A stretch of 37,365 bases of DNA from Clostridia bacterium (GTDB lineage: Bacteria; Bacillota; Clostridia; Christensenellales; Aristaeellaceae): the NCBI GenBank assembly GCA_017410455.1, contig JAFQQT010000065.1:1-37365 (forward strand), written 5' to 3'. The notes beneath the pieces were generated by a model. It was not told where the DNA came from, did not search any database, and saw only the letters and a program-made list of their open reading frames with translations. Below are positions 1 to 7,317 of this stretch, piece by piece. The position numbers were made by a program, and so were the translations under genes. Positions within the stretch are counted from its first letter, which is position 1. Each line of letters opens with the position of its first letter.

Positions 1-216
1 GCCTCACTCTCCCTGGATGCGCGGCACTAACGAAAACACCAACGGCCTCATCCGCGAGTATTGCCCCAAGTCTACGGACTTGGAGTCTTTCGATCCGGCT
101 TTCTTCGCTGCCTTTACCAACAAGATCAATCTTCGTCCGCGTAAATGCCTTGGCTGGAGATCTCCCTTTGAAATATTCTTCAATCTGCTGTTGCACTTGA
201 CTTGACAATTCAAGGC
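1..216 (+). mobile_element. right end of an IS30-family insertion sequence
   Basis: The window opens inside an insertion sequence: the reading frame is the end of an IS30-type transposase, and its last codons run into a TTGCACTTGACTTGACAATT tract (about 192-211) of the kind that forms the terminal inverted repeat in this family. The exact right boundary, placed near 216, is inferred. The left end lies outside the window, so the inverted repeat cannot be matched. Confidence 0.55.
2..205 (+). CDS. IS30-family transposase, C-terminal part (cut by window edge)
   Basis: This is the last 67 codons of a DDE transposase. The frame is open from the first bases and includes RGTNENTNGLIREYCPK, the conserved IS30-family stretch that carries the final catalytic glutamate of the DDE triad (E in NENTNG). 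It is followed by INLRPRKCLGWRSPFE, the usual family ending, in which the target-copy partner is normally written RPRKCLGW. The protein closes with LLHLT, typical for copies whose stop codon overlaps the inverted repeat. What is visible shows no frameshift, so the copy could be intact upstream. It is a common place for an assembly to break because several copies usually exist per genome. Nothing links it functionally to the neighbouring genes. Confidence 0.88.
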   Translation, partial: PHSPWMRGTNENTNGLIREYCPKSTDLESFDPAFFAAFTNKINLRPRKCLGWRSPFEIFFNLLLHLT

Positions 217-220
217 ACAC

Positions 221-256
221 AAAAAGGCCTGACACGAGATGTCATGATCAGGCCTT
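221..256 (-). terminator. rho-independent terminator of the YitT-type gene (possibly bidirectional)
   Basis: A 9-bp perfect stem, AAGGCCTGA (224-232) with TCAGGCCTT (248-256), is followed on the minus strand by a TTTTTG tract (221-225). The stop codon of the minus-strand gene lies inside the stem. Confidence 0.8.
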
Positions 257-847
257 CTGCTTCTTCGCACCCACGCGCTGCACCCAGCCGATGATCTGCC
301 CCGACAGCACCACCGTCAGCAGGGAGTACAGCAGCTTATTCAGCGGGATGTAGCTCACGGACAGCCCCAGGACGATGCCGTCGGTGAAGAGGTAGATCCA
401 CTGCACGCCCAGGCCCGTCAGGCGGGAGAGGGCCATGGCGAGGGCGTCGTCACCGCCGGGCGCGCCGCCCATGCGCACGCACAGCCCTGCCCCCACGCCC
501 ACGAAGACCGCGCCCAGCAACGCCGAGAGCAGGGGCGAGGCGATCACCTCCGGCCAGAGCGGCGCGAAGGGCTCCAGCAGCGCGTAGAACGCCGAATACC
601 CCACCCCGCAGATCGCCGAACACAGCAGGAAATCCTTCCCCAGCGTGCGCCATCCCAGCATGTAGCACAGCGCATTGAGCGCCAGCGCCGATACGGCTGG
701 CGACAGCGCGAACCAGTGGTGCAACAGCAGCGTCGCCCCCAGCACGCCGCCCTCGGTCACATCCGCCCAGGCGTGGATGTTGCACATCCCCACCGCCTGG
801 ATCAGCGCACCCGTCAGCGCCAGCAGCACGCGCAACGGCTTCTTCAT
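248..847 (-). CDS. YitT-family integral membrane protein
   Basis: This 199-residue protein is mostly hydrophobic, with about five or six membrane segments. It matches the YitT membrane domain: an early glycine-rich turn (GGVLGATLLLHHWF, near residues 33-46), a second segment ending in MLGWRTLGKDF, and GGDDALAMALSRLTG, the counterpart of the GGxDxxA-type motif after the fourth segment. The soluble DUF2179 domain found at the end of many YitT proteins is absent, so this is the short form. The family has no settled function; export or uptake of a small molecule is only a guess. The ATG at 847 was chosen because GGAGGTGGAAGGG sits directly before it, although the frame stays open far upstream. 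It has its own promoter and terminator and stands alone. Confidence 0.82.
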   Translation of the reverse strand: MKKPLRVLLALTGALIQAVGMCNIHAWADVTEGGVLGATLLLHHWFALSPAVSALALNALCYMLGWRTLGKDFLLCSAICGVGYSAFYALLEPFAPLWPEVIASPLLSALLGAVFVGVGAGLCVRMGGAPGGDDALAMALSRLTGLGVQWIYLFTDGIVLGLSVSYIPLNKLLYSLLTVVLSGQIIGWVQRVGAKKQKA

Positions 848-880
848 CCCTTCCACCTCCCGGGCCTCATTCCGCCTGTT

Positions 881-909
881 ATGGTATGTCCCGGAGGAAA
901 TTTTGTCAA
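881..909 (-). promoter_or_regulatory. promoter of the YitT-type gene
   Basis: On the minus strand TTGACA (904-909) is separated by 17 bases from TACCAT (881-886). Transcription would start about 30 bases before the ATG at 847. Confidence 0.72.
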
Positions 910-1000
910 GAGCGAAAATCCACTTCCCTCTATCCGTTGTTCCGTTTGTAAGCTGAACAACGCCGCAAGGCCTTCCGACATACACAGAGGAGTTGATCTC

Positions 1001-2404
1001 ATGAAGCACCGCCTGCTCGCCCTGCTGCTGGTTCTTGTGATGCTCGCCATCCCCGCAGCAGCGGACGCAAACATCACCGTCAGCGCCGGGCACATCCTGC
1101 TCGAGGACAAGGACATGGGCCCCTGCAAGCAGCTGACCGGTTCGGTGGAAGTCGTGGTCCTGATCGTTTCCACGGGTGATGAGCCCTGGACAGAGGCCGA
1201 GATCACCGCCATCCGCCAGGAGGCCCAGACCGCATGCCGCATGCTGCGCACCGAAGCTTCGATCCACGGCGCCGACCTCACCCTGAGCCTGAAATTCCAC
1301 ACCGTGAGCGTGGACGAGGTTGACAACATGAACGGCAGCGACGCCTGGGTGGACAAGGCCCTGAGCAAGGCTTCCGGCCTGCATGGCACCATGCACGGAA
1401 CCGCCTGGAGCAACACGCCCCTGCTGATTTTCGTCAGCACCCCCGGCCGCGCCTACGCCGTGAGCCAGTACGCGGATTACTTCGCCGAGTACGCCGTGCT
1501 CTACCGCGGCGATGATTCCGCAGTCATCCGCCACGAGATGATGCACCTCTTCGGCGCGCAGGACTACTATGTGGAGGAAACCATCGCCGCCGCAGCAGAG
1601 CGCCTGTGTCCCAACAGCATCATGCTCAGCTCCGACTATTCCGGCACCGTGGACGAGCTGACCGCCTACACCGTGGGCTGGACGGAGGAGCCCGGCAGCG
1701 TCGCCCGCCAGATGCTGGAGGAAACCGCCAGCGTCACCCCGGAAGGTTACATCCAGAGCCAGGCGGACAACCAGATCACCGGCCTGGGCACCACCTCCGA
1801 CGCCGATACCACCTACAATGGCATGCTGGTCAACGGCGTGTCCCAGGGCTGGGGCCATATGACCTGGAAGAACGGCGACAGCTACCTCGGCTACTGGCAG
1901 CAGGGGCAGCGCGACGGCAAGGGCATGTATTTCTGGGCCGATGGCACCCTCTTCGCCGGTGATTTCACCTGCAGCAAGCGCACCGGCTGGGGCGTAACCC
2001 TCTGGCCCGACGGCACCTCCTATGTCGGCGACTATCTGGAGGGCGCGCGTCACGGCCGGGGCGTTTACACCTGGGCGGATGGCTCCGTCTACTCCGGTGA
2101 CTTCGTCAACGGCCAGCGCACCGGCCAGGGGACCCTCATCAACGCCAGCGGCTCCGTTTACACCGGCGGCTTCCTCGATGGCGAATACAGCGGCCATGGC
2201 ACCCTCGTCTTCACCGATGGCAGCAGCTACACCGGCGGCTTCCTCAACGGCCGCCTCCATGGCACAGGCATTTACATCTGGGCCAATGGCAGCAGCTTCA
2301 CAGGCTCCTTTGCCAATGGCATGCGCCACGGCCACGGCGTTTACCACAGCGAAACCGGCAGCCTCCTGGAAGGCGAATGGGTCAACAACGAATATGTGCA
2401 ATGA
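1001..2404 (+). CDS. secreted zincin-like metallopeptidase with C-terminal MORN repeats
   Basis: A 467-residue protein starting at an ATG preceded by AGAGGAG. The first 22 residues (MKHRLLALLLVLVMLAIPAAADA) form a signal peptide without a lipobox cysteine, so the protein should be exported. Residues about 25-230 form a domain with HEMMHLFGAQD at 178-188. This fits the HExxHxxGxxD zinc-binding signature, with H178 and H182 as ligands, E179 as catalytic base and D188 as likely third ligand, the arrangement known from snapalysin-like peptidases. From about residue 265 to the end come roughly eight MORN repeats of about 23 residues (pattern YxGxxxxGxxxGxGxxxWxDGxx). MORN repeats usually bind surfaces or partner proteins, so they may position the peptidase; that is inference. 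It has its own terminator. No similar arrangement occurs elsewhere in the window. Confidence 0.8.
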   Translation: MKHRLLALLLVLVMLAIPAAADANITVSAGHILLEDKDMGPCKQLTGSVEVVVLIVSTGDEPWTEAEITAIRQEAQTACRMLRTEASIHGADLTLSLKFHTVSVDEVDNMNGSDAWVDKALSKASGLHGTMHGTAWSNTPLLIFVSTPGRAYAVSQYADYFAEYAVLYRGDDSAVIRHEMMHLFGAQDYYVEETIAAAAERLCPNSIMLSSDYSGTVDELTAYTVGWTEEPGSVARQMLEETASVTPEGYIQSQADNQITGLGTTSDADTTYNGMLVNGVSQGWGHMTWKNGDSYLGYWQQGQRDGKGMYFWADGTLFAGDFTCSKRTGWGVTLWPDGTSYVGDYLEGARHGRGVYTWADGSVYSGDFVNGQRTGQGTLINASGSVYTGGFLDGEYSGHGTLVFTDGSSYTGGFLNGRLHGTGIYIWANGSSFTGSFANGMRHGHGVYHSETGSLLEGEWVNNEYVQ

Positions 2405-2409
2405 ATCCG

Positions 2410-2448
2410 CCCCGTCACAGGCCTCCGCAGGACCGTGACGGGGTTCTC
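2410..2448 (+). terminator. terminator after the MORN metallopeptidase gene
   Basis: CCCCGTCAC (2410-2418) pairs perfectly with GTGACGGGG (2435-2443), followed by TTCTCATTT. The T-run is weak, so termination efficiency is uncertain. Confidence 0.65.
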
Positions 2449-2580
2449 ATTTCGCCTGCTGCGGCTGTATACATTTGGCCACGTGATGCCGACATGTCCA
2501 TTCCGGCCGTTTTGCCGCCTTTTTTGCAAAATCATCAGAATAACGTTCGGATTTTTTGCACCTTTTTTTCTGAGAAACTC

Positions 2581-2609
2581 TTTTCATCAGCGGCGATTTC
2601 ATGTATAAT
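2581..2609 (+). promoter_or_regulatory. promoter of the PRPP-synthetase-family gene
   Basis: A perfect TATAAT (2604-2609) lies 17 bases after TTTTCA (2581-2586). The expected 5' leader is about 65 bases. The -35 box matches consensus at only four of six positions. Confidence 0.6.
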
Positions 2610-2682
2610 AGTATTCGGGCGGTTATGCGCCGTCCGCAATTGCAACCAGCAGATGAGAATGTGACGGAATGAGGTAGATGGT

Positions 2683-3900
2683 GTGACTGATTTCGTGAGC
2701 ACGTGGAACGAGGAATCCTTTCTGACGACGCCCATGGGCCCGCTGGGCCTGATTGCCATGCGTGGCACAGAGGAGATCGCCGGCAAGGTGAACCAGTGGC
2801 TGCTGAAGTGGCGCAGGCATACGGAAGAGACGATGCCTGGCGATATGTCCACGACCCCTGGCATGTACCGTGAGGACTTCCTTGTTCGCACGAGCTGCCC
2901 GCGCTTCGGCAACGGCGAGGGCAAGGGCCTGATCAGGGACTCCGTGCGCGGCCTGGACCTGTACATCCTCTGCGATGTGGGCGCCTACAACTGCACCTAC
3001 GACATGTACGGCCAGAAGGTCCCCATGTCCCCCGATGATCACTACATGGATCTGAAGCGCACCATCGCCGCTGTGGGCGGCAAGGCCAAGCGCATCACGG
3101 TTATCATGCCCCTGCTCTATGGCGGCCGTCAGCACCGCCGCACCAGCCGCGAATCGCTGGACTGCGCCCTGATGCTGCAGGAGCTGGGCCGCATGGGGGT
3201 GAACAACCTCATCACCTTCGACGCCCATGACCCCCGCGTGCAGAACGCCGTTCCCGAGGGCGGCTTCGAGAACGTGATGCCCTCCTACCAGATCTTCAAG
3301 GCCCTGCTGCGCAAGCACAAGGACCTCATGCTGGATAAGGATCACCTGATGATCGTGTCCCCCGACGAGGGCGCGCTGGACCGCAACATCTTCTACGCCT
3401 CCGTTCTGGGCGTGGACATGGGCATGTTCTACAAGCGCCGCGATTACACCCGCATCGTCAACGGCCGCAACCCCATCGTCGCCCACGAGTACATGGGCAT
3501 CGATCTGGATGGCAAGGACGTTTTCGTCGCTGATGACATCCTCTCCTCCGGCGAGTCCATCATCGACGTGGCCCGCAACCTCAAGAAGCGCAAGGCCAAC
3601 CGCATCTTCGCCGCCGTCACTTTCCCGCTGTTCACCAACGGCCTGGAGCTGTACAACAAGGCCTACGAAGAGGGCCTGATCGACGGCGTGATCTCCACCA
3701 ACCTGACCTACCGCACGCCTGAGCTGCTGGCGGCGCCCTGGTTCATCGAGGCGGACATGTCCAAGTACATCTCCTACATCATCGCCACCCTGAACCACGA
3801 CCGTTCCCTGTCCAAGCTGCTCACCCCCTCTGATCGCATCCATGCGCTGATGGAGCGCTACAACAGCGAGCAGATCGCCATGGGCATCCGCCTGGGCTGA
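2683..3900 (+). CDS. ribose-phosphate pyrophosphokinase (PRPP synthetase) family protein, long form
   Basis: A 405-residue cytoplasmic protein started by GTG at 2683, with GAGGT seven bases ahead. The family makes phosphoribosyl pyrophosphate from ribose 5-phosphate and ATP for nucleotide, histidine and NAD synthesis. Visible hallmarks are a central block with YGGRQHRRTSRES and ITFDAHDPRVQNAVP (the metal- and ATP-site region), VSPDEGALDR, and the PRPP-binding loop VFVADDILSSGESI near residues 281-294 with D284 and D285. It is about 90 residues longer than ordinary Prs (about 315). The extra length lies at the N-terminus (residues 1-100, including a WLLKWRRHTEE helix) and around a C-terminal helix. 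Such long forms occur in Clostridia beside or instead of the standard enzyme. Activity is likely, but whether it is the main housekeeping enzyme cannot be judged here. Confidence 0.85.
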   Translation: MTDFVSTWNEESFLTTPMGPLGLIAMRGTEEIAGKVNQWLLKWRRHTEETMPGDMSTTPGMYREDFLVRTSCPRFGNGEGKGLIRDSVRGLDLYILCDVGAYNCTYDMYGQKVPMSPDDHYMDLKRTIAAVGGKAKRITVIMPLLYGGRQHRRTSRESLDCALMLQELGRMGVNNLITFDAHDPRVQNAVPEGGFENVMPSYQIFKALLRKHKDLMLDKDHLMIVSPDEGALDRNIFYASVLGVDMGMFYKRRDYTRIVNGRNPIVAHEYMGIDLDGKDVFVADDILSSGESIIDVARNLKKRKANRIFAAVTFPLFTNGLELYNKAYEEGLIDGVISTNLTYRTPELLAAPWFIEADMSKYISYIIATLNHDRSLSKLLTPSDRIHALMERYNSEQIAMGIRLG

Positions 3901-3913
3901 TGTTGATTCCTTC

Positions 3914-3943
3914 ACCGCTCCGCAACCACGCGGGGCGGTTTTC
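3914..3943 (+). terminator. terminator of the PRPP-synthetase-family gene
   Basis: ACCGCTCCGC (3914-3923) pairs with GCGGGGCGGT (3930-3939) around a six-base loop and runs into TTTTC. Confidence 0.75.
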
Positions 3944-4044
3944 ACTTGCCCTGACATTTCCCGCAACCCGGGCGCGGTGTGTCACCTGAGCTGCATCGTG
4001 GGTGGCCGCACTGCGCTGTCATTTCTGCAATTGCATATGAAACA

Positions 4045-4085
4045 GGCTGCATGCCCGGGGTTGACCGGTTGCATGCAGCCTTTTC
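4045..4085. terminator. convergent stem-loop terminator
   Basis: GGCTGCATGC (4045-4054) and GCATGCAGCC (4071-4080) form a perfect 10-bp stem followed by TTTTCTG on the plus strand. It lies 14 bases after the stop of the minus-strand membrane-protein gene and probably ends that transcript, although the minus-strand tail (TGTTTCAT) is poor in T. Confidence 0.6.
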
Positions 4086-4093
4086 TGTTGGGA

Positions 4094-4522
4094 TCAATCA
4101 TCAATCGCCACTGGGGCATACCTGCCAACCAGCTCCGCGGTCCGTTCATTGCAGAAAACCTCAACCGTCTCGCCTTTGCAGTCCCGGATGACGAGCATGG
4201 TATAGCCGCCTTTCCGCCCACTGCGCGGTACATGTCGCCTCGTCACGGAAACCGCGTCCGTCCAGCGCACCTCACGCCAATCGCCAGCGATCTCGCGGCA
4301 CCGCACACCCTGCGCATCGATGATCTCCGCACACCGACTCAGCACATACACGCCCACAAACAAGACGCCCACTACGATCAGCACCAGCACGCCCAGCAGC
4401 ATCTGCAACTGCTGTAATGTCATGACCAGCGCCAGGCCCAACCCCAGCAACAGCAAGCCACTGATCGCCAGCACGCTGCAAAGCACAACCGGCCGGAATG
4501 AATACCGCACCTCATCCGCCAT
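4094..4522 (-). CDS. small membrane protein with two membrane helices and a cytoplasmic C-terminal domain
   Basis: A 142-residue protein not assigned to a named family. Two hydrophobic helices (about 12-33 and 38-60) form a hairpin. They are followed by a soluble domain of about 80 residues, rich in beta strands, with RCREIAGDWREVRWTDAVSV and VIRDCKGETVEVFCNE, a layout resembling bacterial PH-like membrane proteins. Its ATG lies one base after the stop codon of the esterase gene, and its ribosome binding site (GGGAGG) lies inside the end of that gene, so the two are surely co-transcribed and probably translationally coupled. It is the last gene of the mannan locus; a role in that pathway is not evident from sequence. 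Confidence 0.75.
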   Translation of the reverse strand: MADEVRYSFRPVVLCSVLAISGLLLLGLGLALVMTLQQLQMLLGVLVLIVVGVLFVGVYVLSRCAEIIDAQGVRCREIAGDWREVRWTDAVSVTRRHVPRSGRKGGYTMLVIRDCKGETVEVFCNERTAELVGRYAPVAIDD

Positions 4523-4523
4523 G

Positions 4524-5600
4524 TCAGTCCTCCCACACCCCCGGCAGGCTCCCGATGAACCCCGCCAACTCCTGCGCCATCACGGCCGCCTCGCTACCGC
4601 GGATGTGCCCGGGCGTGCCGCAGCCATTCTTCGTGTAGAGGAAGTGATGGACGCGCTCGTCCGTCTGCCGCATCTGCAGGCAGACCTCGTCGATGGCCCT
4701 GTCCCAGTTCTCGTGGTGGCCGAGGATGGTCGTCGCCAGCACGATGTGGGCACGGGGGTACCGGGTCCGCAGCTGCCCGATGAAGCGGCGGTACTCGCTG
4801 CGCCAGTGCCGCGCCGCCTCGCCGTCATAGTCCTCCGCCATGATGTTGACGGGGTTGTGGTCGTTCTGGCCGATGGCCACCACCACCACATGGGGCGTGT
4901 AGCGGCTGAAATCCCAGGGCGTCGGCTCGCCGAAGGGCGGGTAGTAGTTGATCTTGTCCCAGCAGGATTCCATGCCGATGTAGTCCGGGCCGAAGAAGTA
5001 GCCCGTGCCGTTCAGCAGCGCCATGCCGCCGGTGGCAATGTCGTGCAACTCCGCGCCCAGCAGCCGCGCCGTCTGCCAGGCGTAGCTGAGCCAGCTGTTG
5101 GAGTACAGGCCGTTGTGGCCCTCGGGATCCGGCTGGGCGCAGGCAAACTCCGCCTCGCTCACTTCGCCCGCGGACACGCTGTCCCCATATACCTCGATAC
5201 GCCGCGCAGGGCGAGGCGGCAGGGGCAGCAGCGCCGCATCTTCAGCGATGGCCAGCCCGACCAGGCGGTATGCGTGGCAGCAGTCCTGCCGCTTGAAGAG
5301 CAGCACATCGTTCTCCTCCGCCGTCAGCAGATGGCTCAGGTCGAGCTCCTGCTCGCCCTTCTCCAGCAGCACCGCCGTCTGTACACCGTTGACGATCACG
5401 CCCAGGCGGTTCTCGAAGTAGGAGTGGATGTTCTCCACCGCGATGCGCAGCGTGTGCCCCGACACGCGGAAGGCTACGCTGCTGCAGGGGTAGATGAAGA
5501 AGGGGCGCTCCGGCTGCTCCCAACCGATGCGGCCGGTGTAGCGCAGCATCGGGTCGTTCATGGGAATCCGCTTCTCGCCGGGGTTGAGGGTCATGTTCAT
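4524..5600 (-). CDS. SGNH-fold carbohydrate esterase, CE2-like (acetyl-polysaccharide deacetylase)
   Basis: A 358-residue protein built like CE2 esterases. An N-terminal beta-sandwich (about residues 10-125, with a PFFIYPCSSVAFRVSG core) precedes an SGNH hydrolase domain. The nucleophile serine is S141 in VYGDSVSAGE, the block III asparagine is in AIGQNDHNP, and the catalytic histidine is H332 in GTPGHIRGSEA. CE2 enzymes remove acetyl groups from xylan and glucomannan, fitting the mannanase gene in the same locus. There is no signal peptide, so it would act inside the cell on imported acetylated oligosaccharides; this is inferred. The start at 5600 is set by GGGAGG nine bases ahead; further upstream codons in frame have no such site. 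A good terminator separates it from the solute-binding protein gene above, so it may have its own promoter, but I found no convincing one. Confidence 0.82.
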   Translation of the reverse strand: MNMTLNPGEKRIPMNDPMLRYTGRIGWEQPERPFFIYPCSSVAFRVSGHTLRIAVENIHSYFENRLGVIVNGVQTAVLLEKGEQELDLSHLLTAEENDVLLFKRQDCCHAYRLVGLAIAEDAALLPLPPRPARRIEVYGDSVSAGEVSEAEFACAQPDPEGHNGLYSNSWLSYAWQTARLLGAELHDIATGGMALLNGTGYFFGPDYIGMESCWDKINYYPPFGEPTPWDFSRYTPHVVVVAIGQNDHNPVNIMAEDYDGEAARHWRSEYRRFIGQLRTRYPRAHIVLATTILGHHENWDRAIDEVCLQMRQTDERVHHFLYTKNGCGTPGHIRGSEAAVMAQELAGFIGSLPGVWED

Positions 5601-5620
5601 GTCAATACCTCCCTGCCGGG

Positions 5621-5664
5621 TGCTGATGCACAGGGGCCGTCCACCGCCCACCCACGCATCAGCA
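5621..5664 (-). promoter_or_regulatory. inverted repeat in the leader of the CE2-like esterase gene
   Basis: TGCTGATGC (5621-5629) and GCATCAGCA (5656-5664) are perfect 9-bp inverted copies, 26 bases apart, just upstream of the esterase ribosome binding site. It could be an operator or an mRNA stem; the sequence alone does not decide. Confidence 0.4.
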
Positions 5665-5757
5665 TCCGCCTTTCTGTGCCGTTTTCATTTCAAGCGCCGC
5701 CAGCCAACGCCGGAACCTTCGCGGGTACTATCACTTCAGGAACGCTCTGCAGCACCG

Positions 5758-5797
5758 AAAAAGCTCCCGGACACAGGGGTAAGCTGCGTCCGGGAGC
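5758..5797 (-). terminator. terminator after the second solute-binding protein gene
   Basis: On the minus strand a 10-bp perfect stem (5788-5797 with 5763-5772, GCTCCCGGAC and GTCCGGGAGC) is followed by TTTTTCGG (5755-5762). Confidence 0.85.
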
Positions 5798-5829
5798 GGG
5801 TTTACGTCAGGTCAGCGCGGTGTTCCGGA

Positions 5830-7197
5830 TCAGTTGCCCATCAGGCGATCCAGAGCGTCCTGCACCTGCTGCTTGTAGGTCTCCTGGAACTGAGCAACGG
5901 TGTAGTTGCCGTTCAGCAGGCCAACCAGGTCCATCTCGAAGCCCAGGTTGTTGACCATCTCCAGCATCTGCTTCTGGCCCATCTCGTACATCACGTTGAA
6001 GTTGTACTCCTGGAGCTCAACGTCCTTCGCGGTCACGCCGTACCACCAGCCGAGCGCCTCGTCGTCGTCACGGATGGACAGGTCGTCGTTGAACCAGTTC
6101 AGGATGTCGTACAGAACGTTGAAGACCAGCACCGGATCTTCCACGCCCACGGGGATCATGTAGCAGGAGGAGTCGGTGACCTTCTGAGCGTTGGTCTCCA
6201 GATCGCCGGAGGGGCCAGCGGGCCACGGCACGAACACCATGTCGAACTCGAGGACGGGGTAGTCATCGCCCTGCTGGAAGCCATAGTCCTTGTTGGAGTC
6301 CATGATCCACGCAGCGTTGGGGGAGAAGGCAACCTTGCCCTCGCGGTACAGGAAGCGGCAGATGTCCCAGCCGTTCTCAGCGGGGATGGGGTAAGCATAG
6401 CCGTTCAGGTACAGATCCTGCATGAACTGCAGGGTCTCAGCGACCTCGGGAGAAGACAGGTTCTCGGTGGCGCCAGCGGCGATGTAGGAGCCGTTGGACA
6501 TGACCAGCAGGGGGAAGTAGTCTCCCGGCCAGCCGCCGAAGCCGTAGATATCGGTCACGCCGTCGCCGTCAACGTCCTGGGTCAGGATCTGGCAGTACTC
6601 CAGGAACTTGTCCCAGGTCCACTCGCCGGCCTCGACCAGATCACGGGGATCTTCCAGGTTGGCGTCTTCGATCATCTGCAGGTTGAAGGACAGGGGGTAG
6701 GTGGAGCCGACCATGTTCTCCTTGTTCTTGTTGGTCAGCAGGGACACAGCGCCGTTGCCCACGTCGATGTAGGTCAGGACCTCGTCCTCGCCGGTGATGA
6801 CGGGATGGTCAGCGGGCAGGTAGTCGCGCAGGTCGATGGCGTAGCCGTTGGCAACCGCGGGGGCGCCGATGGCCAGGCCGATCATGTACACGTCCACGTC
6901 GGGGGTGCCGGCCATGATGGAGGTGTTGATGGACTCCTGAGCGCCAGCATAGAGCAGGTTGACGTACTCGAAGGTCACGCCCCACTCGGCCTCGACCTCA
7001 GCAACCTTGGCGAACATCATCTCGTCAGCCAGGGTGCCGGTGTAGTAGGGGTTGGCGTCGATGGACTCATGGGTGGAATCCCAGTACAGATCCCAGGTGG
7101 TGCCGATGAGGATGTGGCGGGGCTCTTCAGCGGAGGCGAAGGACGCAACAGACAGCAGCATCGCGATCGCCAGAACCAGAGCGGCAAACTTTTTCAT
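5830..7197 (-). CDS. extracellular solute-binding protein of a carbohydrate ABC importer (second system)
   Basis: A 455-residue family 1 (MalE/UgpB-like) solute-binding protein. It has a Sec signal peptide (MKKFAALVLAIAMLLSVASFASA, cut near residue 23), an N-terminal lobe with AEWGVTFEYV and SIMAGTPDVDVYMIG, and a tryptophan-rich C-terminal half typical of sugar binders (WTWDKFLEYC, FGGWPGDYFPL, FVPWPAGPSGD). DVDGDGVTDIYGFG is the acidic loop common in this family. There is no cysteine at the cleavage site, so it is not a standard lipoprotein, unusual for a Gram-positive binding protein. The permeases it most likely serves are the pair at 9430-11304, since both lie in the same strand run and the other permease pair has its own binding protein. 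AGGAGG lies 11 bases before the ATG. The ligand is probably a manno-oligosaccharide, inferred from context. Confidence 0.9.
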   Translation of the reverse strand: MKKFAALVLAIAMLLSVASFASAEEPRHILIGTTWDLYWDSTHESIDANPYYTGTLADEMMFAKVAEVEAEWGVTFEYVNLLYAGAQESINTSIMAGTPDVDVYMIGLAIGAPAVANGYAIDLRDYLPADHPVITGEDEVLTYIDVGNGAVSLLTNKNKENMVGSTYPLSFNLQMIEDANLEDPRDLVEAGEWTWDKFLEYCQILTQDVDGDGVTDIYGFGGWPGDYFPLLVMSNGSYIAAGATENLSSPEVAETLQFMQDLYLNGYAYPIPAENGWDICRFLYREGKVAFSPNAAWIMDSNKDYGFQQGDDYPVLEFDMVFVPWPAGPSGDLETNAQKVTDSSCYMIPVGVEDPVLVFNVLYDILNWFNDDLSIRDDDEALGWWYGVTAKDVELQEYNFNVMYEMGQKQMLEMVNNLGFEMDLVGLLNGNYTVAQFQETYKQQVQDALDRLMGN

Positions 7198-7250
7198 AGC
7201 TTGTCATACCTCCTGTTATGTCGATTGGGGTTGATAGACGCAAGCCCTGC

Positions 7251-7277
7251 GCCCGCCCCGCTCATAACAGAGCGGGC
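7251..7277 (-). other. intercistronic stem-loop before the second solute-binding protein gene
   Basis: CCCGCTC (7257-7263) pairs with GAGCGGG (7270-7276); a competing GCCCGC (7251-7256) can pair with the same arm. There is no T-run on either strand. In this place a hairpin could stabilise or process the mRNA between the repeat protein and the solute-binding protein. Confidence 0.45.
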
Positions 7278-7317
7278 GAAGGGTCAACGAACCAGCTTGA
7301 AAGAGGGAAGCGTCAGC

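Noticed and set aside
248-2401. A 717-codon minus-strand gene covering the YitT gene and the MORN peptidase antisense
   Set aside because: Only the last 199 codons have membrane-protein character, a ribosome binding site and a promoter; the rest is antisense to the MORN gene.
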